Under the pieces are notes generated by a model, which was given only the letters and a program-made list of their open reading frames with translations, was not told the origin of the DNA and made no database searches. A program made the position numbers and the translations under genes. This document shows positions 35,286 to 44,440 of a DNA stretch of 64,000 bases, in pieces; within the stretch, counting starts at the first letter, position 1; each line of letters starts with the position of its first letter. Origin of the DNA: Aurantiochytrium sp. KH105 (taxonomy: Eukaryota > Sar > Bigyra > Thraustochytrida > Thraustochytriidae); the NCBI GenBank assembly GCA_003116975.1, contig BGKB01000052.1, positions 361,041-425,040 on the forward strand. The letters are read 5' to 3'.

Positions 35286-38200
35286 ATGTCATCTTTTGAA
35301 AGGTATTTCGACGAAGACGCCCAGGTCGTTGTCAATGCTTCCCTGACCGGCGAACTCTGGGAAGAATACTATGACGAAAACGGTGCGCTCTACTATTATG
35401 AGCGCTCCTCGGGTGCTACTGCTTGGGAGCTGCCTGATGATGCCGGTGCAGCAGCTTCTCCCGATGAAACAAATGCGCTTGATGCGGACTATCCGCAGTA
35501 TTATGAACACGCCTCAGATCCAGGATACCCACAATATCAAGAGTACGCGCAAGACGAAACATACACTCAAGATCAGGAATACGTTCAACATCAAAATTAC
35601 TCACAGGACCAAGAGTATTCTCTCGGCCAAGAATATTTGCAGGGTCAAGGGCTTTCTCCGGAGCAAGAGTATGACCAAGGACAAGAGCATGTCAGCAATT
35701 CGCAGCTTCAGTCAACCACTGGGGTTGAGGGTCAGGACGCGAACGAATATGCGTACCAGTACGATGATCCGACAGCAGCGACGGCGGCAGTGTACTACGA
35801 TCCGAACGCATATGAGAATCTGGGCGCAGATCAAGCTTACGATTATACATTTGACGAAGCAACAAACTATGCAGAGCCAAATCCACCATACGCCGACATG
35901 GATCCAGATTACAATACAGTACACCCTGAGGAAACCGACATTGGCGACGCTGGAATCACTTCGCCAATGGTCTTTGACGAAACCAACGCAACGTACTATC
36001 AAACTTTGGAGAATGGCACATCAAGCGAATGGACGTCATCTCAAGAACCCCAATGGGCTACATACTACGATGAGGAATCGCAGCTGCCATACTATGTTGA
36101 CCTGACAACAGGTCAGAGCGCCTGGGAGCTACCTCCAGGGACCATCCCAATGTCCGACGCAGATCAGCTTGCTTGGGACACTGGGGACAACCAACATCTC
36201 GCTTCCTCAGGTCAGACACAAGATGATCTCGTCGATGCTTCAAATGCCACAGTGGCAGCAGCCAAACATGAAGACGGGGTCTCTTCTGGTCGAAATATTG
36301 ACAGTCAGGATCATGTCGCCCATGCTGAGGACTCTATTGAAGGACCAGAAGCAAAAGTGCAAACAGCCGACCAAGAACTTACAGATTCACAAGTCACATC
36401 TGAGAGAATACAGGATGCTGAAAGAAACGACGAGGGAATCAAGACCGAGAAACGTGGAGGCGAAAACATTCCCCATGGTGAGCAAATCTGCTCTTCAGAC
36501 ACCGCGCGCGAAGTCTCACTTAGAATGACGACTCCGTCGCGTGTAGAAGCGGCCGAGCTTGAGATACCAGCTACCCCAGAAGAGCTCTGTGCACAAGCAG
36601 AAAATTCAGATGCTCGCGATATCGCGTGCACTGGTGGCGAAAGCCCTGCAAAACCAGTCACTCTCATCCCCGATAGCGACAAAGTGTCGAAAGCTCCCAT
36701 CGAGCTTTCCAACTTTGATTCTGAAAAAGATATTGAAGAGTCCAGGGCGAACGGGTCCGCCAAGGACCTTGTACAAAGCATAACCAAGACAGCGACGGAG
36801 CCACCATCTCTGACGTTTAGCGAGGGAGATTCCAATGGCAACCCGACTCGCGCCCAAGTAAATGCTACGGCTGCGCGCAACCCTTCTGCAAAAGATGCTC
36901 AAGGATACGGGGCAAACAGAATCGCCAAGAACCTTTCACAAAGCATGACAAAAACAGAGTCAGAGCCAACATCTCTCACAAAAAGCGCGAACGGGTCCAA
37001 CGACAGGCTGATTCGCGCTCAAGCGAATACTACGACTGCACAGAGCGCCATACTTTCAAGGGAAAACGAGGTTCTTGAAGTCGCCGCGAGATCTACAAAT
37101 GAAACCCTACCCAGGCAGCGACAGCAGCATGAAGAAGACATGGAAGCAGATGATCTCGGCGCAATACTCAGTTATGAGATTCACCGTGAAACACCAGACA
37201 TAGAAGTGCCAGAAATTGGGGACGGGGATGACAAATCCCGAGAAGAGGCATGCTCTCCCGCGAATCGCGGCCGCAAGCAGTCGGTTCTTCAGCGTCGTAG
37301 AACGCGGATGCTTACGATACATAAAAAAGCTCTTGCTAAGGCCTTGCCCCAGAGTCCAAAGAAGCCTTTCAATCGTCCAAGACGGACTTCTATTCTCGGC
37401 GTGGGGATCTCTTCCAATGCTCAAACCGCAGTCTTCAAACTTCACAGTGAGTACGGAAGTCTCTCGTACGGCCAAATGTTAGGACTCCTTGCTCGAGACA
37501 CTTTGTTTCGCTCAAAACTTGCGGCAGCAAGCGGAAGCTGGCGCGTCAAGCCAACAAGCCTTCACCACGACTTTAAAGAGGCTGACAAGGACAAGGATGG
37601 TCAGCTCTCGCTCGTAGAGCTGACTCGGTTTTGCCAGCTCGCAGCACGTAAAGCTCGAGGCAATCGAAGAGATTTGCGTCCATACGAAGTGCGTCGCCGT
37701 CGTCTCGAGCAAAAGGGCGCGGTCAATTCATTGGAGTCAATCAAAATCACCGTGCGCATTCCTTTCGATTGCGAAGAAATCATCGATCCCAAGCTCGCCG
37801 AAACCCCATACGCGCACCTGTCTCGTCAAAAAGAGTGGGACGCGGAGTCGCAAAAGCGAACACTCGCACACAATGAAAAAGTGATGGCCTTTGAGTCCAA
37901 GATGCGGCGGCGCAAGACGATCGAGACCGAAAGACGTCGCGTCTTTGATCGAGAGAAGAAGCACGAGGAGGATCGAGCTTCGCGTGAGCGCAAAGCTCTT
38001 CGCTCCAAGCTGCACCGTCGCCTGCACGAGGAGCTCCGTGAACAATGCACGCAACGCCTCATCGAGCTTGCCAACGATGAAGTCGCAGCCCGCGAAGAGG
38101 CTCTCCGCCAAATGCAAGAGAACAAATCCCGCAAAACACTTCATGCGAGGTCCCTTCGGGCTCTCTCGACTGCGCGAAGTCTACGCGTACTCGCGCAGCC

Positions 38201-39683
38201 TGTGCAAAAGCCGAGTCCTGAGGAAGAGATTGAAACGATCTCTGAAATACTTTCTCGCAATGTTGCGGCGCTCAATGAGGACGAAAAAGCACAAGGCAAA
38301 ATTGCAGCTTTTCTCGCGCCCTCGCGGCAAAAGACGTTCGAAGAGTGGAAAGTGCAGCAGACAGCCTCGATGGAGAAGCGTCTTGAGAAGAAGCTGAATA
38401 AGCATGCTGGCCAAATGCTGCGAGAGCTTCAGGAACGCGCGCATCGCGAGACAGAGCGGCGCGCGGCCTTTGACTCAGAGACTGACGCAGCATATGCGGC
38501 GTATTCTGAAGAAAGCGAAGCATATGCTGCCGAGTCTGTGCGTCTCGAGTATGCTGAAATGAAGCTTCGAAGACTCGAGCAAGAGGCCTTCCAGAGCATC
38601 GAGAAGAAGCGCAAGCAGTTTCTCGAGATCTCGACCTCGTGCTTTCATCGAGGGCCGTTGCGGCGGCTCGAGTGGGAGGAAACGCTCAAGACCTTTGACA
38701 AAATCAATCGCTCCGTTTTCAAAGTGAGGGATGAAAGGTCAGGAGAAGCCCAGATTCTCGTCCGCGTGCCGCTTGGCAATACACAGGCAGAGGCTCTGAA
38801 AGCACGCGAGGCGCTGGAGAGATTTCGGGAGACCGGAACACATACTCTTTTGTCGCGAGCGCAGCGCCGCGACGACCGCTTGCCGACGTTTTCCAGACAT
38901 CTTCTTCGTGTGCATTGGACCTTTGTGCACCATCAGCGCATGCACTGGGAGCTGTTTATTCTGACAGAGTATTGTGCGGGCGGAAGATTGTCAGATGTTC
39001 TCGCGCGCATGTACACGAGCTCAACGGAAGCCAGCGCGATTCCCGAGCCTATCCTCTTGCGAATCGCCGAGCAGCTCACCCATGCTTTGCGGGCTTTGCA
39101 TCTCGAAGGCCTTGCACACTTGGGACTCGAGCCCGCGTGCATTTTCTTTGATGCACACAACAATCTCAAAGTCGGCATTCCTCGCGATGTGCGAAGTTTG
39201 CAGAGCCAACTAGGCTATCAACCGCGACTTGCTGCGGCTACACTCCGATACGCTGCTCCGGAGCTCATGCGCATTATCGTCGATGCCTCGTCGGCCTTTG
39301 ACCCGGCGAAAGCTGATGTCTGGAGCCTCGGCGCCATCATGTATCATCTGGCGACGGGCGCACATTTGCCGTCAACGTCATTTGCCGTTGCCAAGCTCGT
39401 GGCTCAGCCTCGTGTGCGGCAGCGAAGACGCTGGTTTCGAGACCTTTTGCGCATGACGCTGCAGCCACGTGCAGCGGACCGTGCGACAATGACGGATGTT
39501 GCAGATTTTTTCTCCGATGTCGTCGACCATGTCGAACTCGAGGTAAGCGAGACCTTCAATCGGCCCTTGGAGCCCATATCGACGCACGCCCCAGAGGTGC
39601 GTGAAGAGGTCGACTTGGGCACGTTCGAGGCTTCCGAAAGAGGCCCAAATGCTGTTTCACAGTCAATCATTCCGGCAATGTAG
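35286..39683 (+). CDS. WW-WW-EF-hand-coiled-coil protein with C-terminal pseudokinase domain
   Basis: A 1,465-residue protein is predicted from ATG 35286 (MSSFERYF); the frame is open 49 codons further upstream. Domains in order: WW1 about 24-53 (LWEEYYDENGALYYYE, AWELP); a Tyr/Gln repeat region about 75-140 in six-residue steps of the QDQEYx type; WW2 about 254-285 (WATYYDEESQLPYYVD, AWELPPG); a long acidic, Ser/Thr-rich disordered region; a canonical EF-hand loop DKDKDGQLSLVE near 765-790; a long Arg/Glu/Ala-rich coiled coil; and a kinase fold from about 1140. The kinase keeps hinge-type LTEYCAGGRLSDVL, APE (AAPELM) and DVWSLGAIMYHLATG. It has HLGLEPACIF where HRDxxxxN belongs, GIP where DFG belongs and VRV where VAIK belongs. 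All three catalytic positions are lost, so it should be a non-catalytic scaffold. Binding to Pro-rich ligands (WW) and Ca2+ (EF-hand) is family inference. Confidence 0.85.
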   Translation: MSSFERYFDEDAQVVVNASLTGELWEEYYDENGALYYYERSSGATAWELPDDAGAAASPDETNALDADYPQYYEHASDPGYPQYQEYAQDETYTQDQEYVQHQNYSQDQEYSLGQEYLQGQGLSPEQEYDQGQEHVSNSQLQSTTGVEGQDANEYAYQYDDPTAATAAVYYDPNAYENLGADQAYDYTFDEATNYAEPNPPYADMDPDYNTVHPEETDIGDAGITSPMVFDETNATYYQTLENGTSSEWTSSQEPQWATYYDEESQLPYYVDLTTGQSAWELPPGTIPMSDADQLAWDTGDNQHLASSGQTQDDLVDASNATVAAAKHEDGVSSGRNIDSQDHVAHAEDSIEGPEAKVQTADQELTDSQVTSERIQDAERNDEGIKTEKRGGENIPHGEQICSSDTAREVSLRMTTPSRVEAAELEIPATPEELCAQAENSDARDIACTGGESPAKPVTLIPDSDKVSKAPIELSNFDSEKDIEESRANGSAKDLVQSITKTATEPPSLTFSEGDSNGNPTRAQVNATAARNPSAKDAQGYGANRIAKNLSQSMTKTESEPTSLTKSANGSNDRLIRAQANTTTAQSAILSRENEVLEVAARSTNETLPRQRQQHEEDMEADDLGAILSYEIHRETPDIEVPEIGDGDDKSREEACSPANRGRKQSVLQRRRTRMLTIHKKALAKALPQSPKKPFNRPRRTSILGVGISSNAQTAVFKLHSEYGSLSYGQMLGLLARDTLFRSKLAAASGSWRVKPTSLHHDFKEADKDKDGQLSLVELTRFCQLAARKARGNRRDLRPYEVRRRRLEQKGAVNSLESIKITVRIPFDCEEIIDPKLAETPYAHLSRQKEWDAESQKRTLAHNEKVMAFESKMRRRKTIETERRRVFDREKKHEEDRASRERKALRSKLHRRLHEELREQCTQRLIELANDEVAAREEALRQMQENKSRKTLHARSLRALSTARSLRVLAQPVQKPSPEEEIETISEILSRNVAALNEDEKAQGKIAAFLAPSRQKTFEEWKVQQTASMEKRLEKKLNKHAGQMLRELQERAHRETERRAAFDSETDAAYAAYSEESEAYAAESVRLEYAEMKLRRLEQEAFQSIEKKRKQFLEISTSCFHRGPLRRLEWEETLKTFDKINRSVFKVRDERSGEAQILVRVPLGNTQAEALKAREALERFRETGTHTLLSRAQRRDDRLPTFSRHLLRVHWTFVHHQRMHWELFILTEYCAGGRLSDVLARMYTSSTEASAIPEPILLRIAEQLTHALRALHLEGLAHLGLEPACIFFDAHNNLKVGIPRDVRSLQSQLGYQPRLAAATLRYAAPELMRIIVDASSAFDPAKADVWSLGAIMYHLATGAHLPSTSFAVAKLVAQPRVRQRRRWFRDLLRMTLQPRAADRATMTDVADFFSDVVDHVELEVSETFNRPLEPISTHAPEVREEVDLGTFEASERGPNAVSQSIIPAM
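35548..35700 (+). repeat. Six-residue Tyr/Gln tandem repeat within the WW protein
   Basis: Eighteen-base steps encode about seven units of the form QDQEYx (QDQEYV, QHQNYS, QDQEYS, LGQEYL and so on). This is a low-complexity, prion-like linker between the two WW domains. Confidence 0.75.
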
Positions 39684-40022
39684 TGCTAGTTGTCAGTCTG
39701 TTATTTTCTCTCCAAAACCCAATTTGACGCGACGAGAATGATTGTCTTTCACTCCTGGCTGGAGGGCTGCAACACAAGTGAGCCCAAAGAGGCGCAACAA
39801 GAAGCTGCAAGCCCACGGTTCGACATTGTATAGTATCCAGATCAAATCAAAATTTATACTTGTGGTGGTAACGGTGTTTCTTTTTTTTTTTGCTTTCTTC
39901 TTTATAGAAGAGGTGCGCGTGCGTTCGTTCGACGAGGGGAGTTTAGACAATATAGAGTGAAGAACGCAAGTTGTGGCGTCCGATCTCTGCGTGCGTGTTT
40001 TTGGAATTTATGCGTGTACAGT
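39684..40022. other. Convergent intergenic spacer
   Basis: These 339 bp hold the 3' UTRs of the pseudokinase gene and TBCB. AT-richer than its flanks, with a T11 run near 39890. No gene seen. Confidence 0.7.
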
Positions 40023-40838
40023 TTAGATCTCATCTTCATCGTCAGAAGAGAGCTCTGCAAGAGGATCGAGCTCAGGAAAGTCACCAACCTCGCACTTATC
40101 AGGCCGCACAAAGGCAGCATGCTTTTCGTCGGCCTCAAAGAATTTCTTGCCCTTGACGGTGCCGTTGCCCTTTCCGAGCGGCTCATCAAGTCGAACGCCA
40201 ATCCAGTAGCCATTGCCCACGAGGTTCTCGCCATCTCCCTTCCAGGCAACGACACCTCTCCTTGAACCGGGCTGAATCTGGCAGCGGTCGCCGACAGTGA
40301 AGCCCTCAACATCCTTTTCGGTTGGAGGATTCTTGTTCTTTGGCTCGCGACGGTTCTCCGGCAGAAGCGTAAAGTACGGGTCCTTTTCGCGCATCTTCTT
40401 CTTGTACGCCCGGATCGAGTTCTCACGCTTGTTGTAGTCCTCGTCGCTCATGACGTACTTTTCCACGAGATCGACATTTTCCAGACCGCCGTCCTTACTG
40501 AACGAGTAAGGGTCCGTGTCGATGATGTGAATGTTCATCCCGGTGGCCACGCCATAGAACCCAAGCATCTTGGTATCATCGTCGAGTTCGCAGAGCGTGG
40601 TGCCGTCCTGCTTGAGGACAAGTCGCTGGAACCCTGCGCCAGTGCCGCCGTGCCTGTACAAGCGGTCCTTGAGGGCGCCGACGGTGGTGTGCAGGTCAAC
40701 GCGAATCTCGGGCCACCGCTGCTGCAGGTTGCTGTGCGAGATATCCACCAGAGCGGTCCCCTCTGCGACCTGCTGGCCGAACTGGCCGTCCTCCAGCCGC
40801 ACGTACTGGTTGAGCGTGTTCATGTCGAGCGCCGCCAT
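40023..40838 (-). CDS. TBCB: Tubulin-folding cofactor B (Ubl + CAP-Gly)
   Basis: This 271-residue chaperone, with TBCE, captures and dissociates alpha-tubulin during tubulin folding in the cytosol. The start is ATG 40838 (MAALDMNTL); the open frame extends upstream only through GCTT repeats. Residues about 25-115 are the ubiquitin-like domain (VDISHSNLQQRWPEIRVDLH, then VGALKDRLYRHGGT). Residues about 170-240 are the CAP-Gly domain (FTVGDRCQIQPGSRRGVVAW, NGYWIGVRLDEPLGKGNGTV, KKFFEADEKHAAFVRP). The protein ends GDFPELDPLAELSSDDEDEI; the terminal Asp-Glu-Ile matches the DE(I/M) C-terminus that TBCB uses with TBCE and alpha-tubulin. Length is close to the usual 240-250. A flagellated or microtubule-dependent cell is implied. 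Confidence 0.96.
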   Translation of the reverse strand: MAALDMNTLNQYVRLEDGQFGQQVAEGTALVDISHSNLQQRWPEIRVDLHTTVGALKDRLYRHGGTGAGFQRLVLKQDGTTLCELDDDTKMLGFYGVATGMNIHIIDTDPYSFSKDGGLENVDLVEKYVMSDEDYNKRENSIRAYKKKMREKDPYFTLLPENRREPKNKNPPTEKDVEGFTVGDRCQIQPGSRRGVVAWKGDGENLVGNGYWIGVRLDEPLGKGNGTVKGKKFFEADEKHAAFVRPDKCEVGDFPELDPLAELSSDDEDEI

Positions 40839-40942
40839 CTTGCTTGCTTGCTCGCTTGCTTGCTTGCTTGCTGCCTCCCTCTGCTGCCTGCCGCGTCTGC
40901 CCGAAGCGAGAGCGGGTCCGGAGAGGGCGCCTTGCCTGTCTG

Positions 40943-40985
<43 letters not shown>

Positions 40986-41684
40986 CGTCTTCGTTGCGTT
41001 TCTGGAATGCCGCGGGTCTGTCTGCGCCGGACGGGGCTCTCTCGCCTGCGCTCGGTCTCTCTCTCTCTGCGCGCTCGTGCAACGGGCGCGGCCTTTCTTT
41101 GTTCCGGACTTTCCGTTAGCGGGTGGGAAATCCGGGCGCACGTCCCGGATATCCCGATCGAGGGTGGCGGGCCGCGGCGAAAAGGGGTTGCGGAAGGTGG
41201 CAGGCCGCGGGTCGGCGCAGCCAGTCAATCGGGGCCGAGCAGGGCGGCGGGGACGACGCGGAGAGGGGGACTCACTCTGCAAGGCCGGGCGGTGCAAGGA
41301 GAGGAAGCTGCTGGCTCTGGCTGCCGCCATGGCCAGTGCGGCAGCTAGAGGTCCTCCCCAGCCTAGCAAGGGCCGGGCGCATCGAAGAAATGGCGTGACT
41401 CGGAGTGCGTGAGCGACAGAGTGATCCCAACTCAACTCGCGACCCGACTCAACTCACACGGCCAACCGTGACATTCAGTTTTCAAGCTCAACTTGTTGTT
41501 GACCTTTGACTCACTTGACTTGACTCGCGACGGCGTTCTCTTTGCAGGGTGTTCCGTTCCAGCGGCGCGGCCAGTCGGTGGTCCTGCCCGCGCCGAGGCC
41601 CGCGCAGAACCGGAGCAGCTGCGCGCAGCAGCAGAGCGAGGCGAGGCGAGGCGAGGCGAGAAGCGCCAGCGGCGCGGAGAAACC
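40839..41684. promoter_or_regulatory. Bidirectional promoter / 5' UTR region, TBCB and pescadillo
   Basis: The two start codons are head to head 846 bp apart. On the TBCB side lie a (GCTT)n run at about 40839-40872, directly against the start codon, and a (CTGC)n run at about 40943-40986. On the pescadillo side a GAGGC repeat lies just before the start at about 41640-41660. No TATA box could be assigned. Confidence 0.6.
40943..40986. repeat. (CTGC)n microsatellite in the TBCB leader
   Basis: Eleven CTGC units about 105 bp upstream of the TBCB start codon, of the same family as the repeat upstream of the Q/N-rich gene start (8029-8099). Confidence 0.85.
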
Positions 41685-44114
41685 ATGGGTAACAAGGTGA
41701 AGCTTTCGAGCGGAATCCGCGAGAAGGGGCGCGCGACCGTCAAGAAGAAGAGCATCAAGAGCAAGGCGCTCGACATCAACTCGAAGCGGCGCGCGCGCAA
41801 GGCCGGCAACATCCGCAAGAAGGGACACGAGGGCCATGCCATCCGCTACATTACGCGCCGGCGCGCGATGAAGAAACTTCAGCTTTCGCTCCAGGACTTT
41901 CGCCGCCTGTGCATCCTCAAGGGCATCTACCCGCGCGAACCGGTCGGGAAAAAGGTTCACCAGACGTGCTACCACGTCAAGGACATTGCCTTTCTGGCGC
42001 ACGAACCCCTGCTCAACAAGTTCGCGGAAATCAAGGCCTTCTTGGACAAAGTGGCCCATCTCATCAACCGCAAGAACGTCTCTGACGCCCGTCGCAAGTT
42101 CGATGCCAAGCCCGAGTACACGATCGACCACCTCATTAAGGAGCGCTACCCGCGTTTTGGCGACAGCCTTGCGGACATGGACGACGCGCTCTGCTTGCTC
42201 CACTTGTTTGCAAACATGCCTGCCATGTCCAAGGTTGACGCCAAGCGCAGCGAGAATTGCCTGCGCCTGTGCCGCGAGTGGCAGCTCTACGTTGTGCGTG
42301 CCCGCGCGCTCCGCAAGACTTTCATCTCTGTCAAGGGCATCTACTACCAGGCCGAGGTCTTTGGCGAGCTCATCACCTGGATTGTGCCCCATAAGTTTGC
42401 TCAGCGCTCTCCGAGGGAGGTTGACTTTAGCGTGATGAGCACCTTTCTCGAGTTCTACGAATGCCTCACCTCGTTTGTGCTCTTCAAGCTCTACCACACG
42501 CTTGGTCTTCGTTACCCGCCCAAGCTCGACGCCGCTGGTGACGCCAAGGGCGCCCATCTAGAGGCCATCCAAACCGAGACCATCGTCGAAGACGAGGACG
42601 AGAACATGGACTTGGATTCTGGTATCAACGACGAAGGCAACGAGGCGGGGCTTGAGGGAGCCGAGGAGCAGGAAGCTGATGCCTCGAAGGCCACGATCCA
42701 AGACAAGAAGCAGGCCAAAAAGGCCAAGGCCAAGGCTGACGCCGAGAGCCGGGCCCGCATCGAGACTCTTTCGAAGCGGATGCGGGAAATCGCGCAGCAC
42801 GACGAAGAGGAAGAAGAAAAGGACGCAGAGGACCGCGCCGCTGACGTACAGGACCCGGACCTCGATGACGAGGCTTTCGCCGGCGACGAGCAGGCGCAGC
42901 AGGTTGCTGAACAAGAGCGTGAGATCCAGGCTCAGACGAACCTTTTGCGCGGACTTACCTTTTGGCTCTCGCGCGAGGTCCCCTTCGAGTCCCTTGAATT
43001 TGTTATTCGCGCATTCGGTGGCGAGGTGCTCTCCGCCAATGCTGGCGACAAGCCCACAGACAAACGCATCACGCACATTGTAACGGACCGTCCCAAGGTC
43101 GACCGCACCAATACTCGCTGCGAGTACATTCAGCCCCAGTGGGTCTTTGACTCGGTGAACTGGAAGGTGCTTTTGCCAGTGCAAAAGTACGCGCCCGACG
43201 TGTCTTTTTTGCCTCCTCACCTTTCTCCCTTTGTGGACGATGCTGCTGTTGGCTACAAGCCCGAGTACGCTGAGGAGATTGAGCACCTTCAGTCCGCGGC
43301 GGGCGTGGCTCCTGACAAGCTCGCGCCCCCTGCGCTTCTGCGTGATACGTATAGGCCCACAGAAGAGGAGAAGATGGACGCTGCTGCCGCCGCTGCCGCG
43401 CGTCGTCGCGCCGAGGACGGTGCCCAGGACGAAGACGACGAGGACAACGAAGCTGCAGAGGAGGCCTTTGTCGAGGAACTGAACGAGGAGCTGCGTACCG
43501 GCCAGCGCCGCAAGCGTAAGCGGGACACCGAGGCGAAGAAGGAAATCCTCGACGCGGAAGATCTCACCGACAAGGGAAATTCCTCGGCTGCTGATCTTCT
43601 TGCCGATCCCGAGGGCGATGAAGACAGCGAAGAAGTGGAAGAAGAAGAAGAGGAAGAGGAAGAAGAGGAAGAAGTCGTGCCCGTCTCCAAGAAGGCCAAG
43701 AAGGAAGAAGCCAAGGCCAAAAAGGCAGCGGATGAAAAGAAGGCCAAGGCCAAGAAGGCGGAGGCCAAGGAGAAGGAGCTAGAGGACGAGAAGAAGAAGA
43801 AGAAGATCTCCAAGGATCCCAACTTTGAACCGTCTAAAAAGTTTTCTGGCCCTCGCCCTGGCTTCTTCTTCAAGAATGGTCCCAAGGGCCCCGGCTATTA
43901 CCCAGACCTCAACGCGAAGCGCAAGCGGACCTTCCGTTCGAACAATGTCGTGAGCAAGCGCCAGCAACGGCTTGCGCAAAAGAAGGAGGAAAATGAGCGC
44001 TCCCAAATGCTCATGTCCAATAAGGCACGGCGTCTCTATGGCCAGATGCAGCACGGCATCAAGGCCAAGCAGGCCAACGCCGCCGAGCTTCGCCGGCGTC
44101 GCCGCAGCAAGTAA
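41685..44114 (+). CDS. PES1: Pescadillo homolog (ribosome biogenesis)
   Basis: Pescadillo/Nop7 forms the PeBoW complex with BOP1 and WDR12 and is needed for 27S/32S pre-rRNA processing and 60S subunit assembly in the nucleolus. The 809-residue protein starts at ATG 41685 (MGNKVKLSSGIREKGRATV); the upstream open frame starts with a non-ATG codon. Residues 1-290 are the pescadillo N-terminal domain, including AIRYITRRRAMKKLQLSLQD, FRRLCILKGIYPREP, CYHVKDIAFLAHEPLL and GDSLADMDDALCLLHLFANM. A BRCT domain spans about 415-510 (LLRGLTFWLSREVPFESLEF, THIVTDRP, YIQPQWVFDSVN). The C-terminal third is Lys/Glu-rich with a long Glu run near 650-665, then a basic tail ending RRRRSK. It is longer than yeast or human (about 600 residues), mainly through acidic linkers and this tail. 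No intron. Confidence 0.97.
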   Translation: MGNKVKLSSGIREKGRATVKKKSIKSKALDINSKRRARKAGNIRKKGHEGHAIRYITRRRAMKKLQLSLQDFRRLCILKGIYPREPVGKKVHQTCYHVKDIAFLAHEPLLNKFAEIKAFLDKVAHLINRKNVSDARRKFDAKPEYTIDHLIKERYPRFGDSLADMDDALCLLHLFANMPAMSKVDAKRSENCLRLCREWQLYVVRARALRKTFISVKGIYYQAEVFGELITWIVPHKFAQRSPREVDFSVMSTFLEFYECLTSFVLFKLYHTLGLRYPPKLDAAGDAKGAHLEAIQTETIVEDEDENMDLDSGINDEGNEAGLEGAEEQEADASKATIQDKKQAKKAKAKADAESRARIETLSKRMREIAQHDEEEEEKDAEDRAADVQDPDLDDEAFAGDEQAQQVAEQEREIQAQTNLLRGLTFWLSREVPFESLEFVIRAFGGEVLSANAGDKPTDKRITHIVTDRPKVDRTNTRCEYIQPQWVFDSVNWKVLLPVQKYAPDVSFLPPHLSPFVDDAAVGYKPEYAEEIEHLQSAAGVAPDKLAPPALLRDTYRPTEEEKMDAAAAAAARRRAEDGAQDEDDEDNEAAEEAFVEELNEELRTGQRRKRKRDTEAKKEILDAEDLTDKGNSSAADLLADPEGDEDSEEVEEEEEEEEEEEEVVPVSKKAKKEEAKAKKAADEKKAKAKKAEAKEKELEDEKKKKKISKDPNFEPSKKFSGPRPGFFFKNGPKGPGYYPDLNAKRKRTFRSNNVVSKRQQRLAQKKEENERSQMLMSNKARRLYGQMQHGIKAKQANAAELRRRRRSK

Positions 44115-44440
44115 ACTCGTACAGCCATTTTTGGCAGTTAGTTGCATCTTGGTAATCTGCAGCGGAAGGCGAGATCGAAAAGCAGACCTAAACTCTCTCT
44201 TTTTCTAAGATCCAAGCTCAACCGAATGTTTTGATTGATTCTTCTGTCTGACAACGAACTTGCTCTCGCTTGCACGAGCTCTTGGTTTACGTTCGAGGAC
44301 AGCGCCGACAATCTACTGAGACGTGCACACGCGCTAATGGCGTAACTTCCTCCCTTTCTTCCAAGTTCAGACTCTAGGCCAAGGCCTCGTTTTGGTTTGC
44401 AAATCATGTTTCTTTCTTTTGCTTTCAGGAATAATAAGAT
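44115..44440. other. Convergent intergenic spacer
   Basis: These 326 bp hold the 3' UTRs of pescadillo and the SANTA/SANT gene. AT-richer than the genes; no gene seen. Confidence 0.7.
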
